Below, one piece after another: positions 43,124 through 51,893 of a stretch of 64,000 nucleotides of DNA (position 1 is the stretch's first letter; each line of letters starts with the position of its first letter). The notes beneath the pieces are model-generated. The model was given only the letters and a program-made list of their open reading frames with translations. It did no database searches and had not been told where the DNA came from. The position numbers and the translations under genes were made by a program. The DNA is from DASUXA01 sp036378155 (GTDB lineage: Bacteria; Actinomycetota; Actinomycetes; Mycobacteriales; Micromonosporaceae): positions 23,267-87,266 of the forward strand of contig DASUXA010000016.1 of assembly GCA_036378155.1 (NCBI GenBank). Reading direction: 5' to 3'.

Positions 43124-44770
43124 ATGTCACAGCACATCACCGAGTTTGTCATCGCGACGCTGATCTTCCTCATCGTCAGCGCCATGGGGTTCGTCGCCGC
43201 CCGCTGGCGTCGCCCCACCACCCTGGAACACCTGGATGAATGGGGGCTGGGCGGGCGCAACTTCGGCTCCTGGATCACCTGGTTCCTGATCGGCGGCGAC
43301 CTGTACACCGCGTACACGTTCGTCGCGGTGCCGGCGCTGCTGTTCGGCGGCGGCGCGCTCGGGTTCTTCGCGGTGCCGTACACCGTGATCATCTACCCGA
43401 TGGTGTTCATCGTGCTGGCCCGGCTGTGGTCGGTGTCGCACCGGCACGGCTTCGTGACGCCCGCGGACTTCGTGCGCGCCCGGTCCGGCTCGTCGACGAT
43501 GGCGCTGCTGGTCGCGCTCACCGGCATCGTCGCCACCATGCCGTACATCGCGCTGCAGCTCGTCGGTATCGAGGCGGTGCTCAAGGCGATGCACGTGCCC
43601 ACCACCTGGGCGCTGATCATCGCGTTCGCGGTCCTCGCCGCGTACACCTACCAGTCGGGTCTGCGGGCTCCGGCGCTGATCGCGTTCGTCAAGGACACCT
43701 TGATCTACATCGTGATCCTGGTCGCGATCATCTACATTCCGCTGAAGCTGGGCGGCTGGGACAACATCTTCGGCGCGGCCGACGCGAAGTTCGCCAAGAC
43801 CAACGGCACGATCCTCAACTCGGCGAACCAGTGGCAGTACATCACCCTGGCGTTCGGCTCGGCACTGGCGCTGTTCCTGTACCCGCACAGCGTCACGGGT
43901 GTACTCGCCAGCAGGAACCGGAGCGTGATCAAGCGGAACATGTCGGCGCTGCCGGCGTACAGCTTCCTGCTGGGGCTGATCGCGCTGCTCGGCTACATGG
44001 CGATCGCCGCGAAGATCAAGCCGCTGCCCGGTACCAAGCCCGGCTCGCTGGACAGCAACACGGTCGTACCGCTGCTGTTCGACAAGATGTTCCCGCAGTG
44101 GTTCGCGGGTGTCGCGTTTGCCGCGGTCGCGATCGGCGCGCTGGTACCCGCCGCGATCATGGCGATCGCCGCGGCGAACCTGTTCACCCGCAACATCTGG
44201 AAGGAGTACCTGCACCGCGACGCCACTCCGCGGGAGGAGGCGAACGTCAGCAAGATCGTGTCGCTGGTGGTCAAGGCGGGCGCGGTCGCGGTCATCCTGG
44301 CGATCGACCCGCAGTTCTCCATCGACCTGCAGCTGATCGGCGGCGTCATCATCCTGCAGACGCTGCCGGCGGTGGCGCTCGCGCTGTACACCGGGTGGTT
44401 CCACCGGTGGGGCCTGGTCGCCGGCTGGCTCGCCGGGATGGGCCTGGGCATGTGGATGCTGTACCAGATCCCGAACCCGGCCACCAAGCACGCCCACTTC
44501 GGCGGCTCGGCGTTCCCGCTGAGCAAGTGGTTCGACCCGACCGCGATCGGGCTGGCGCCGAAGACCTCGATGTACGTCGGGTTCATCGCGGTCGTGGTGA
44601 ACATCGTGGTCGCCGTCATCGTCACGCTGATCATGAAGGCGGTCAAGGCGCCGGACGGCGTCGACGTCACCCAGCGCGACGACTACTTCGTCGACGAGGG
44701 CGACCCGCGGCTGGTGCCGGGGCCGCGTGGCGGCGAGGAGGAGATGCCCGAGCCGGTACCGGCGACGTAA
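43124..44770 (+). CDS. Sodium:solute symporter, MctP-like monocarboxylate permease
   Basis: This 548-residue carrier of the SSS family has about thirteen membrane segments. Typical parts are LGGRNFGSWITWFLIGGDLYT (first helices), RSGSSTMALLVALTGIVATM, and LFLYPHSVTGVLASRNRSVI. With DUF3311 upstream it resembles MctP/MctC permeases for short monocarboxylates such as lactate, pyruvate or acetate. The C-terminus is hydrophilic and acidic. A strong terminator follows 17 bases after the stop. The exact substrate is not known. Confidence 0.9.
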   Translation: MSQHITEFVIATLIFLIVSAMGFVAARWRRPTTLEHLDEWGLGGRNFGSWITWFLIGGDLYTAYTFVAVPALLFGGGALGFFAVPYTVIIYPMVFIVLARLWSVSHRHGFVTPADFVRARSGSSTMALLVALTGIVATMPYIALQLVGIEAVLKAMHVPTTWALIIAFAVLAAYTYQSGLRAPALIAFVKDTLIYIVILVAIIYIPLKLGGWDNIFGAADAKFAKTNGTILNSANQWQYITLAFGSALALFLYPHSVTGVLASRNRSVIKRNMSALPAYSFLLGLIALLGYMAIAAKIKPLPGTKPGSLDSNTVVPLLFDKMFPQWFAGVAFAAVAIGALVPAAIMAIAAANLFTRNIWKEYLHRDATPREEANVSKIVSLVVKAGAVAVILAIDPQFSIDLQLIGGVIILQTLPAVALALYTGWFHRWGLVAGWLAGMGLGMWMLYQIPNPATKHAHFGGSAFPLSKWFDPTAIGLAPKTSMYVGFIAVVVNIVVAVIVTLIMKAVKAPDGVDVTQRDDYFVDEGDPRLVPGPRGGEEEMPEPVPAT

Positions 44771-44786
44771 TGCCGTTCGGCTTGTC

Positions 44787-44816
44787 GGGGCGCCCAGCCG
44801 AACGGCTGGGCGCCCC
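44787..44816 (+). terminator. Terminator after the MctP-like gene
   Basis: GGGGCGCCCAGC (44787-44798) and GCTGGGCGCCCC (44805-44816) form a perfect stem with loop CGAACG, just beyond the stop codon at 44770. Confidence 0.8.
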
Positions 44817-44878
44817 ACGCTACGCGGGTACGAGGCGAGTCGGTGCTCCCCGGAATGCGGCAGCCGGCGGTTCCGCCG

Positions 44879-45658
44879 CTAGCCGAACGCGCGGATCAGC
44901 AGGATGATCCCGACCGCGGTACCGAGAACCACGATCAGGGCGCGTAGCAGCCTCGGCGGCAATTTGCGGGCGAGCCGGGCGCCGGCGTACCCGCCGAACA
45001 TGGTCGCCGGGGCGACCACCGCGACCGCCACCCAGTCGACCGGCCCGAACAGGGCGAAGGCCAGCACGGTACCGACACCGACGATCGCCGAGACGGCGTT
45101 CTTCAACGCGTTGACCCTCGGCAGCGTCTCGTCCAGTACCAGTCCGAGGGCGGCGACCAGCATGACGCCCAGGGCGGCGCCGAAATACCCCCCGTACACC
45201 GAGCCGACACCGACCATGGCGTGCAGCGACAGATCCCGCCGCCGTGGCGACATGTCGCGCGGATGCCCCACGACCTGACGCAGTCGGTCCTGGAAGGCGA
45301 GTACCGCCGCCGCGCCGAGCACCAGGAACGGAACAACCACCTCGAACGCCCGTGCCGGGGTGGCGAGCAGCAGGGCGCAGCCGGCGGCGGTACCGACGAC
45401 CGTGGTCGGAATCAGCGAGAGCAGGGCCTTGCGACCGCGACGCTTGACCAGGTCGGCAAGTTCCGGACGGCTGCCGTACACGCTCGCCAGGTACCCCGGC
45501 GCGACCGCTACCGAATTCGTCACGTTCGCGGAAACCGGGGGCAGCCCGACCGCGACCATCGTCGGAAAGGTGATCAAAGAGCCACCGCCGGCCACCGCGT
45601 TCACCGTCCCAGCGGCGACCCCGGCAGCCAGCAGAAACGCGATGTCGGAGAGGTCCAT
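44879..45658 (-). CDS. TSUP family (TauE/SafE) membrane carrier
   Basis: This 259-residue protein has about eight membrane segments and fits the TSUP family, which exports or imports sulfite, sulfoacetate and related anions. Typical marks are GVAAGTVNAVAGGGSLITFP near the N-terminus and SVYGGYFGAALGVML in the second half. The ATG at 45658 begins at MDLSDIAFLLAAG, as usual. It is divergent from rnpB with about 65 bases between, so their promoters overlap. No sulfur-metabolism genes are nearby. Confidence 0.9.
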   Translation of the reverse strand: MDLSDIAFLLAAGVAAGTVNAVAGGGSLITFPTMVAVGLPPVSANVTNSVAVAPGYLASVYGSRPELADLVKRRGRKALLSLIPTTVVGTAAGCALLLATPARAFEVVVPFLVLGAAAVLAFQDRLRQVVGHPRDMSPRRRDLSLHAMVGVGSVYGGYFGAALGVMLVAALGLVLDETLPRVNALKNAVSAIVGVGTVLAFALFGPVDWVAVAVVAPATMFGGYAGARLARKLPPRLLRALIVVLGTAVGIILLIRAFG

Positions 45659-45713
45659 CGCTGCTGAGGCTAGGGGTCGCGACCGGGATCGGCGACTCCG
45701 GGGGTACCCAAGA

Positions 45714-45719
45714 TACGAT
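45714..45719 (+). promoter_or_regulatory. Likely -10 element of rnpB
   Basis: TACGAT lies seven bases before the first paired base of the RNase P RNA at 45726 and matches the usual -10 hexamer pattern. A good -35 hexamer was not obvious. Confidence 0.45.
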
Positions 45720-45725
45720 TGGGGC

Positions 45726-46131
<406 letters not shown>

Positions 46132-46139
46132 ACCTCTGC

Positions 46140-46176
46140 TCACAGTCTCGATCAAGGCTGTGACCAGGGGATTTTT
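46140..46176 (+). terminator. Intrinsic terminator of rnpB
   Basis: TCACAGTC (46140-46147) pairs with GGCTGTGA (46156-46163), with one G-U pair, and is followed within eight bases by ATTTTTATT. It starts nine bases after the mature RNA end. Confidence 0.7.
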
Positions 46177-46639
46177 ATTGGTGCCATCGGTCGATGTTGG
46201 TCGATTTGTGGGGCTGATCGTACTGGATCAAGAACTCCGGCGGAGTCCACGAGGCCGGATGCGAGGTCAGCCGCCATCAACATCCCTCGATCGCCAGGCC
46301 GTCTCTGGGCCGTCTGGGCCGTCGTGGGGCCGTCACATGGCGACCATCCCGACAACAGGCGTCGCCGGGACGCCCGAGGCGCAAGCCGAACCGGCGGGAG
46401 TAAGAGGCGGTAGACGGGAGACCCGTACACTTGGTGCACGATCGGCACCCTGAGTAGGCCCCGTCGGACCCGGCAACACACGTGACTTGACCCCCTGGCA
46501 ACAATCACGGCGCGCTTACCTGCTGCTCTGTTGGCTCTGAGCTGCGGGCGTGGTCCACGCTCGTCCGTGCGTCGCACGAGATCGGACTCGCAGCCGCGGC
46601 TGCCTTCGCCTGTGATCACTGCATTGAGAACGGTGCGTT
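46177..46639. other. Non-coding or decayed stretch after rnpB
   Basis: About 460 bases have lower GC than the rest of the window and no convincing gene. Open frames here give low-complexity, Arg/Ser-rich translations. The stretch leads directly into a fragment that looks like part of an acetyltransferase gene. Confidence 0.45.
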
Positions 46640-46785
46640 CTGGGACGCGCGAGCTGCCAGTCGACGGCTGGGACGGCGTGATCTGGCGCAAGCCGAACCT
46701 GGTCTCGGCGTTGGAGGTCACCGTCCGCACCGACCTGCAGGGCACCGGCCTGTCCGGAAAGATGCTGTTTGGCATGTCACGGGTA
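46640..46785 (+). pseudogene. Fragment of a GNAT acetyltransferase gene
   Basis: In one plus-strand frame the translation contains VDGWDGVIWRKPN, LVSALEVTVRTDLQG and TGLSGKMLFGM. The second and third parts match the acetyl-CoA-binding region of a GNAT subgroup (usually LSALEITVRPDLQGRGLS). The P-loop Arg/Gly pattern is changed to QGTGLS, the part between Trp and Leu seems shortened, and neither a proper start nor the rest of the domain is present. It is most likely a remnant. Confidence 0.45.
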
Positions 46786-46790
46786 CGGGG

Positions 46791-47288
46791 TCAGGCGTGG
46801 CCGTAGCGAGCCTTCGAATACAGCCGGAATTCAGCTGCATCCATACCAATGAACATCTTGGCGAGCGATGCTAATGCCACGGACCCAAGGACTTGAATCA
46901 CGTAGCCGACCCACCGCCGCCCGTACACTGTCGTCGACTCGAGATGCGTGTGGTCACCTCGATCAACGATCACCGGCAATCGCGTGCCTACCTTCACGTC
47001 GCCAACATCGCTCGTCCATTGCGCGTCGGCCCGACCATCGATGGCGAAGTCAAGCAGGTACTGGGTGTCTTTGCCGTACGGAGCGCTGTCCTCGACCGTG
47101 GCCGTGACCACCACGCCGTGCCGCGACAGTCGAAAGTCCTCGGTCGCGGTCACGCCGAACCATGCCAGAAATCCGACGGCGCCACCGACCATGATGAGAA
47201 CCATGACCCACCGGCCGAATCCGGCGATCCGAAGTTCCCATCGGTCCACCGCAACCGGGTCCCACGACCACGGGTTCAACCAGCTCAC
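46791..47288 (-). CDS. DUF3592-like membrane protein
   Basis: The product of about 165 residues has two membrane segments (WVMVLIMVGGAVGFLAWFGV and VGYVIQVLGSVALASLA) with a beta-rich extracytoplasmic or cytoplasmic domain between them, including GVVVTATVEDSAPYGKDTQYL. This is the DUF3592 layout. I take GTG 47288 (VSWLNPWSWDP), 20 residues before the first segment; an open frame runs to GTG 47486, but that extension is Arg/Pro-rich. Function is unknown. Confidence 0.6.
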   Translation of the reverse strand: MSWLNPWSWDPVAVDRWELRIAGFGRWVMVLIMVGGAVGFLAWFGVTATEDFRLSRHGVVVTATVEDSAPYGKDTQYLLDFAIDGRADAQWTSDVGDVKVGTRLPVIVDRGDHTHLESTTVYGRRWVGYVIQVLGSVALASLAKMFIGMDAAEFRLYSKARYGHA

Positions 47289-47624
47289 CGCGCGATCCCG
47301 ATCCTCTGATTGACGACCTTTCAGAAGCACGGTAGCGATATCTCGCCATCCCGTCTGCGGTCGACGCAGGCGGCTTCGGGCCACGTCTTCTGCGGTTGTC
47401 CTGGTCGATGGCAGGCGGGATGGCTCCGTCCGGAGCCGACGTGCCGCCGCCGCAGGCGCGGGGACGACAGGTCTCCGCGTGGGCACGGCGTATTGGTTCG
47501 TAGGGACGAGTTCGGCAGCCCTTGTCTATCCGGCTTTGTCGGCCGGGGGCTGATGCATGTTCGCGCCCATCGCCGCCGGATTCGTGTTCGTGAACGCCGA
47601 GGGGGTGCCCCGGACCAGGGCCGC

Positions 47625-48059
47625 TCAGTCGAGACAGAACTCGTTGCCCTCGATGTCCTGCATCACGAGGCACGACTCGTTGACGCCGTCGGCACGCAAG
47701 AGTCGCACGCGTACCGCGCCGAGCGCTTCCAGCCGTGCGCATTCGGCTTCAAGGGCGGCCAAGCGCTCGTCACCCACGAGTCCGGTGCCGACCCGTACGT
47801 CGAGATGCACCCGATTCTTGACGACCTTGCCTTCGGGAACGCGCTGGAAGAACAGTCGCGGGCCCACACCTGAAGGATCGACGCATGCGAACGCTTTGCC
47901 CTGCTGTTCGGGCGGCAGCGCGCGATCGTAATCGTCCCAGGTGGCAAAACCCTCCGGTGGCGGCGGCACGACGTACCCCAACACCTCGCACCAGAACCGA
48001 GCGACGCGCTCAGGTTCTGCGCAGTCGAAGGTGACTTGGAACTGCTTGACCGACGCCAT
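47625..48059 (-). CDS. VOC family (glyoxalase-like) protein
   Basis: The 144-residue protein has the Glyoxalase_6-like form of the vicinal-oxygen-chelate fold: QVTFDCAEPERVARFWCEVLGY at the start, RLFFQRVPEGKVVKNRVHLDV in the middle, and MQDIEGNEFCLD at the end with the metal-ligand Glu region. Such proteins bind a small molecule or metal; enzymatic role cannot be assigned. The ATG at 48059 begins at the family N-terminus. It stands alone. Confidence 0.88.
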   Translation of the reverse strand: MASVKQFQVTFDCAEPERVARFWCEVLGYVVPPPPEGFATWDDYDRALPPEQQGKAFACVDPSGVGPRLFFQRVPEGKVVKNRVHLDVRVGTGLVGDERLAALEAECARLEALGAVRVRLLRADGVNESCLVMQDIEGNEFCLD

Positions 48060-48188
48060 CGGTCCACCATAAAGGTCCGGCCGTTCGTCGTCTGCCCGAT
48101 TCGCCCCTGGCTAGAGCGTGGCGCATCTGTCCGACACGCGCCAATACCCGAGCTACCGCCCATTTCAGAGAAACGGCACGATGTGCCG

Positions 48189-48830
48189 ATGAGCGAGACC
48201 ACGCCGCCCGTACCGGACCCGCCGGCCGGCACGATCCGCCGCTACGTGATCGTCACGCCTGGTCAGCAGACCCCTCGCTACCTGGACCTGCTCCACGGGA
48301 ACTTCGCCGCGTTGCCCGCCGCGGACCGCACCAGGTTCCTCGACGCCCTGCGCCGCGATGCGCGGCAGATCAGCGATGAGGAACTCACCTCGCTCCTCGG
48401 ACGCCAGGCTCTGCCCAATTGGCGCGCCCGCCTCACCGCCGCCTGGCTGATCGGGCTGGACCGGCGGACAGGCTTCCGGGACGCCTTGGGGCACCTGTTG
48501 CTGGGCAGCGAGGTCTGCTTCAGTGGGCAGGGGTACTGCTTCGCGCTCGCCGCCTTCGGCGGTCAGCCCGACGCCGATCTCCTGATCGCTTACCTCGACC
48601 GCTACTTGTCGCGGCCCGACTTACGGTACGACCAGGGATGGGCGCTGGGCGCCCTCCTGTACTTAGACACCGCGCTGGGCACACATCACGCCGACCGGTA
48701 TGTCGCCCCGGACGGTCTGTGGTGGCGGTGGACCGCCGACTTCCCCGGCTTGGAGCACACCCACATCGAGTACCGGCAGCTCATCGCGAACGTTCTCGAT
48801 GACTGGACCAGTCCGAGTGGAAACCGCTGA
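48189..48830 (+). CDS. DUF6000-like protein
   Basis: This 213-residue cytoplasmic protein seems to match the actinobacterial DUF6000 family. It has RYVIVTPGQQTPRYLDLLHGNF near residue 20, LLGRQALPNWRARLTAAWLIGL, and LGSEVCFSGQGYCFALAAFGG. The C-terminus reads WWRWTADFPGLEHTHIEYR. Function is unknown; members are often near toxin-immunity or polymorphic loci, but nothing of that kind is visible here. The ATG at 48189 is chosen at the family start; the open frame extends 51 codons upstream without a binding site. Confidence 0.65.
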   Translation: MSETTPPVPDPPAGTIRRYVIVTPGQQTPRYLDLLHGNFAALPAADRTRFLDALRRDARQISDEELTSLLGRQALPNWRARLTAAWLIGLDRRTGFRDALGHLLLGSEVCFSGQGYCFALAAFGGQPDADLLIAYLDRYLSRPDLRYDQGWALGALLYLDTALGTHHADRYVAPDGLWWRWTADFPGLEHTHIEYRQLIANVLDDWTSPSGNR

Positions 48831-48849
48831 CCGCATTCGGCGACCTTGA

Positions 48850-49127
48850 ACCCGTGGCGCGGGAACGTGGATGGCAATGTGTTGGACGCCTGGGGTGACG
48901 AACTGGAGTTGGTGCGTCGACATGCCTGAAGCCGTGCGCGGAACCCAACCCGACCAATTGGGGCGACTCAGCGGACCGACCGTCGGCGCCCTGCGTACGT
49001 TTGCGTACTGGGTCGCCGCCGGGACGGTGGGTACATCCACCAGTACATGACGGGCGAACCGGTGACTCCCGCCTGGGAGGACTGGGAAGTCGATCTTCAC
49101 GAGCCGTTCGGCGGGTCGGCACGCTGA
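48850..49127 (+). pseudogene. Fragments of decayed coding sequence
   Basis: Short readable stretches appear in different frames. One encodes NVLDAWGDELELVRRHA and stops. A second reads PTVGALRTFAYWVAAG, and after a frame change continues as GYIHQYMTGEPVTPAWEDWE and ends at a TGA at 49125. This looks like the remains of one or two small genes broken by frameshifts. I do not know the families. Confidence 0.35.
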
Positions 49128-49322
49128 CCGCCGGGATCACGGACGCCACCAGGAGCGCTTGAGGACGCCGCCCTCGAGTACGCGACACAACCATCGTGCC
49201 GGGGTCGCGGCCCAGCGCGGCAGTCGCGATCGCGCGGGCGGCGTCGTGAGCCTGCCGTGGCTCGCTCATCGGCGGTCACGGAGTGCGGTGGTCGGCGTTC
49301 CGGCTCGCATCAGTGTGGTCAC
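49128..49322. other. Non-coding stretch, possibly part of the decayed zone
   Basis: A minus-strand frame starting at 49269 (MSEPRQAHDAARAIATAALG) looks natural for about 35 residues and then becomes Arg/Pro-rich. This may be the N-terminus of a lost gene. Nothing else is seen. Confidence 0.3.
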
Positions 49323-49781
49323 TTAGTACGGCTGCCCGCACACCCTCCACTGTCCACCTTCCTTGACCAGCGGAAAGGTGTGCTGGTCGACGAAGCCGCT
49401 GTCGAGGGTGAGGTTCGCGGCGACGGTCGCGGAGACCTTGCCGTTGATGTCGCTCACCTTAACCTGCTCGATCTTGTAGCTGCGGATCCTGGGTTGGGCG
49501 GCGACTCCCTGGATGAACGCCGCACGGCTGATTCGGGTCCGGGTACCGTTGCAGAGCCGGTCGTAGGCGGCGGTCGCGTTACCGGCTTGCAGGTCGGTGA
49601 TGAACTCCACGGTGGTCTGACGAGCCGGTCCGACTGCCCGCTGCGCCGTGCGGTACAGCAGGACCCCGCCGCCTCCGCAGACCAGGGCGACAGCGACGAC
49701 GACGAGGATCGACACCGTGCGGCGGCTGAGCCCGGTACGACGCACCGGAGGCGGCAGGGGTTGCCAGGCGGGAGTCGTCAC
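49323..49781 (-). CDS. Membrane-anchored NTF2-like (DUF4878-type) protein
   Basis: The 152-residue product has a Pro-rich N-terminus, one membrane segment (VSILVVVAVALVCGGGGVLLY) and an outer domain of about 100 residues with FITDLQAGNATAAYDRLCNG and FPLVKEGGQWRVCGQPY. This arrangement fits the DUF4878/NTF2-like lipoprotein group. Two cysteines, in RLCNG and RVCGQ, may pair. The GTG at 49781 is chosen because GGAGG lies about a dozen bases upstream; an ATG at 49841 is also open. Function is unknown. Confidence 0.7.
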   Translation of the reverse strand: MTTPAWQPLPPPVRRTGLSRRTVSILVVVAVALVCGGGGVLLYRTAQRAVGPARQTTVEFITDLQAGNATAAYDRLCNGTRTRISRAAFIQGVAAQPRIRSYKIEQVKVSDINGKVSATVAANLTLDSGFVDQHTFPLVKEGGQWRVCGQPY

Positions 49782-49995
49782 GGTGATCAACTTACCTCCG
49801 CGGGAAGGCGCGGTACGTGGACCGTTCGGACTAGGCATCATGGCCCGATCGGGGCGTCGGTCGCCTTAGGTCGGCTCATCCGACTCGCGATCCAATCGTG
49901 ACCTCACGCCGGGAACGCAACGACGCGGCTGCGTGTCGGGGTCGAGCCGCGTGCCGGAGTACCGCGCCTCGGCGCTGCCCGCGTAGCTTGGACGC

Positions 49996-50295
49996 ATGCG
50001 CGACGTGCTGGCGGTCCTGCTGGTCGTTGGCTGCTTCGCGGCCGTACTCGGTGCGCTGGCATGGCTCGGCTCGCGCCTTCGCCGCCGCGGTGTCGGCGGC
50101 GACGTCATGGGTCCGTTCGACGAGATCTGGCATCCGGCGGCTCGTCGGTTCCGCGCCGAGATCGAGGTGTACCAGGAACGCCTGGCGCCGTTGCCGCCGG
50201 CCGAGGACGAGCGCCTGCCGACGCCGCGCGGCATCTGCGCCGGGTCGGCGTGCGATGCTGAAGCCGATCCCTCGACGGTACGGAGCGCGCCATGA
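49996..50295 (+). CDS. Small membrane-anchored protein
   Basis: The 99-residue product has one N-terminal membrane segment (VLAVLLVVGCFAAVLGALAWLG) and a soluble part with FDEIWHPAARRFRAEIEVYQE, a motif seen in small actinobacterial membrane proteins of unknown role. It overlaps the next gene by four bases (ATGA), so the pair is co-translated. Confidence 0.7.
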   Translation: MRDVLAVLLVVGCFAAVLGALAWLGSRLRRRGVGGDVMGPFDEIWHPAARRFRAEIEVYQERLAPLPPAEDERLPTPRGICAGSACDAEADPSTVRSAP

Positions 50296-50480
50296 CACCC
50301 GGCTTTGTCGGTCCCGTTGCCCTGCTCCTGGTGATCGCGACGTTCGAGGGGTACTGCCTGGTCGACTGCGCGCGCGCCGAGCAGGTCCGCTACGTCAACC
50401 AGTGGACGTGGGCGCTGATCATGCTGATCACCATGCCGCTCGGCGGGATTCTGTACCTCGTGTACGGCAAGGTCCGGTAG
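50292..50480 (+). CDS. PLDc_N-domain small membrane protein
   Basis: This 62-residue protein has two membrane segments and the PLDc_N pattern (phospholipase D nuclease N-terminal): ATFEGYCLVDCARAEQV and WALIMLITMPLGGILYLVYG. In cardiolipin synthases this region precedes the catalytic part; here it stands alone. The ATG at 50292 overlaps the upstream small membrane-protein gene. In many actinomycetes such proteins sit next to ABC exporter genes, but none is here. Confidence 0.75.
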   Translation: MTPGFVGPVALLLVIATFEGYCLVDCARAEQVRYVNQWTWALIMLITMPLGGILYLVYGKVR

Positions 50481-50517
50481 GCGGCCCGTGCCGACGCCCT
50501 GCGAGTTCGCCGACGGG

Positions 50518-51150
50518 TCAGCCGTACACCCGCTTCGCCCAGCGCACCTCGCCCTGTCGGTCGACAAGGAACAGCGCGAGCAGCAGATCGCTGTCGGGCG
50601 TGAACTCGCGGTCGTCGCCCAGCAGGAACGCGGCGGTCACGGTACCGGTCGCGGTCGCCCGAGCGTCGACCGCCTCCGCCTGCGACGCCCAGCCGCCGGA
50701 CGCGTCCTGTACCTCGGCGGTACCGGCCAGCCAGGGGTAGTGCTCGGCGAGTGTCTGGTACGCCCCGGCCCAGTTGCTCCCGGTGCCGCCGTCGGCGTTC
50801 CACCCGTCCAGTACCCGTAACGGCTGCGCGGGTGTGACCCGCTTGTCGAGGGCGACCAGTTCGTACCGGCTGCCGCCCGACTGCCGCGGGCCGTTCCAGG
50901 TGACCCGGACGACGACCATCCCGGTCCTCGCCGGCAGCCCGTACACCCGACCCGGCGGTCCACCGAGCGCGACGACCGCGGCTGCCCCGGCGACGTCGTC
51001 GGCGGCGATCCGGGTCCGCACGGTTGTCGATACCCGGTCGCCGCCGTGGCACCATTCGCGGTCGCGTCGCACCGTCACCGTGACCGCGCCGACCAGCGCC
51101 ACGCACACGGCGAAGACGGTCGCGACGACAGCCGCGCGGCGGGTGCTCAC
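50518..51150 (-). CDS. Membrane-anchored hypothetical protein
   Basis: I do not recognise the family. The 210-residue product has an N-terminal membrane segment or signal anchor (VVATVFAVCVALVGAVTVTV) and an outer domain of about 180 residues with no known motif, including NGPRQSGGSRYELVALDKRV. The GTG at 51150 overlaps the GNAT stop by four bases (GTGA), so it is translated together with the acetyltransferase. Confidence 0.65.
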   Translation of the reverse strand: MSTRRAAVVATVFAVCVALVGAVTVTVRRDREWCHGGDRVSTTVRTRIAADDVAGAAAVVALGGPPGRVYGLPARTGMVVVRVTWNGPRQSGGSRYELVALDKRVTPAQPLRVLDGWNADGGTGSNWAGAYQTLAEHYPWLAGTAEVQDASGGWASQAEAVDARATATGTVTAAFLLGDDREFTPDSDLLLALFLVDRQGEVRWAKRVYG

Positions 51151-51632
51151 AGGTCGCGGTACATCACGTGCAAGCCGACCCGACCGTGCGTCGGATGCTC
51201 GAAGGCGCGCGGAACCGTGCCGATCACGGTGAAGCCCAGCCGCCGGTACACCTCGACCGCCGCTGTGTTCGTCTCGACCACGGCGTTGAACTGCATCGCC
51301 GAATACCCCTGCCGCTTCGCCCAGTCCAGCGCGAACCGGCACAGCGCGGTGCCCACCCCGCGCCCCCGTGCGTCGGCGGCGACCATGAAGCTCGCGGTCG
51401 ACACGTGCGCGCCGGGTCCGGCCCGGTTGGGTCCCATCTTCGCGGTGCCCAGCACGAGATCGTCCTCGACCGCGACCACGGTCAGCCCCGGCGGTGTCTC
51501 GACCCAGAGGTCGCGTGCTTCGTCGGCGGTCATCGCCGGGTCGTACGCGAAGGTCTCCTGCGCCTTGACGACCTCCTGCACGATCGACCACACCTGATTC
51601 CAGTCGGCGTCGGCGAACGGGCGGATCTCCAC
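51147..51632 (-). CDS. GNAT family N-acetyltransferase
   Basis: The 161-residue enzyme transfers an acetyl group from acetyl-CoA to an unknown amine. The P-loop reads ARGRGVGTALCRFALDWAK and the C-terminal part NAVVETNTAAVEVYRRLGF is characteristic. The GTG at 51632 (MEIRPFADADW) is chosen at the family start; GTG 51641 is possible. The open frame extends to 51827, but that part is the translation of dispersed repeat copy D and is not credible. It overlaps the next gene by four bases. Confidence 0.9.
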   Translation of the reverse strand: MEIRPFADADWNQVWSIVQEVVKAQETFAYDPAMTADEARDLWVETPPGLTVVAVEDDLVLGTAKMGPNRAGPGAHVSTASFMVAADARGRGVGTALCRFALDWAKRQGYSAMQFNAVVETNTAAVEVYRRLGFTVIGTVPRAFEHPTHGRVGLHVMYRDL

Positions 51633-51769
51633 GGCGCGCACGCTAGTCGCGCCGTCGTGACGGATCAACCGAGTTGTCCGGTGCGCGGCGGTGACTGCCC
51701 TGCCCTCGACTCGCCTCGTCTGCCTCGCGTCGCCTCGCGTCGCGTCGCGCGCCGAGGGTGTCTCGTTCG

Positions 51770-51817
51770 AGTCGTACAACGCTGGCGATGTACGCACATC
51801 CCCAGCGTCGTACGACT
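51770..51817. repeat. Dispersed palindromic repeat, copy D
   Basis: A 48-base palindrome: AGTCGTAC, ACGCTGG and GATGT on the left pair with ACATC, CCAGCGT and GTACGACT on the right, around the loop ACGC, with two single-base mismatches. Its centre GATGTACGCACATC (51787-51800) is identical to 25320-25333 in copy B and close to the centre of copy C. It lies between pobA and the GNAT gene. Confidence 0.75.
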
Positions 51818-51893
51818 TCATGGGCATATGCCGACGGCGGGCGAGGCTCGGACAGCGGCGGTCCGCCCGACAGGCGAGCCGCGCCGCGACACC

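Noticed and set aside
46152..46775. Possible 207-codon gene on the minus strand after rnpB
   Set aside because: Translation is Arg/Pro/Ser-rich with no domain or binding site; the opposite strand holds a recognisable GNAT fragment.
51633..51827. N-terminal extension of the GNAT gene through the palindromic repeat
   Set aside because: The extension translates the repeat (DVRTSPALYDSNETPS) and has no ribosome binding site; the family starts at MEIRPF.
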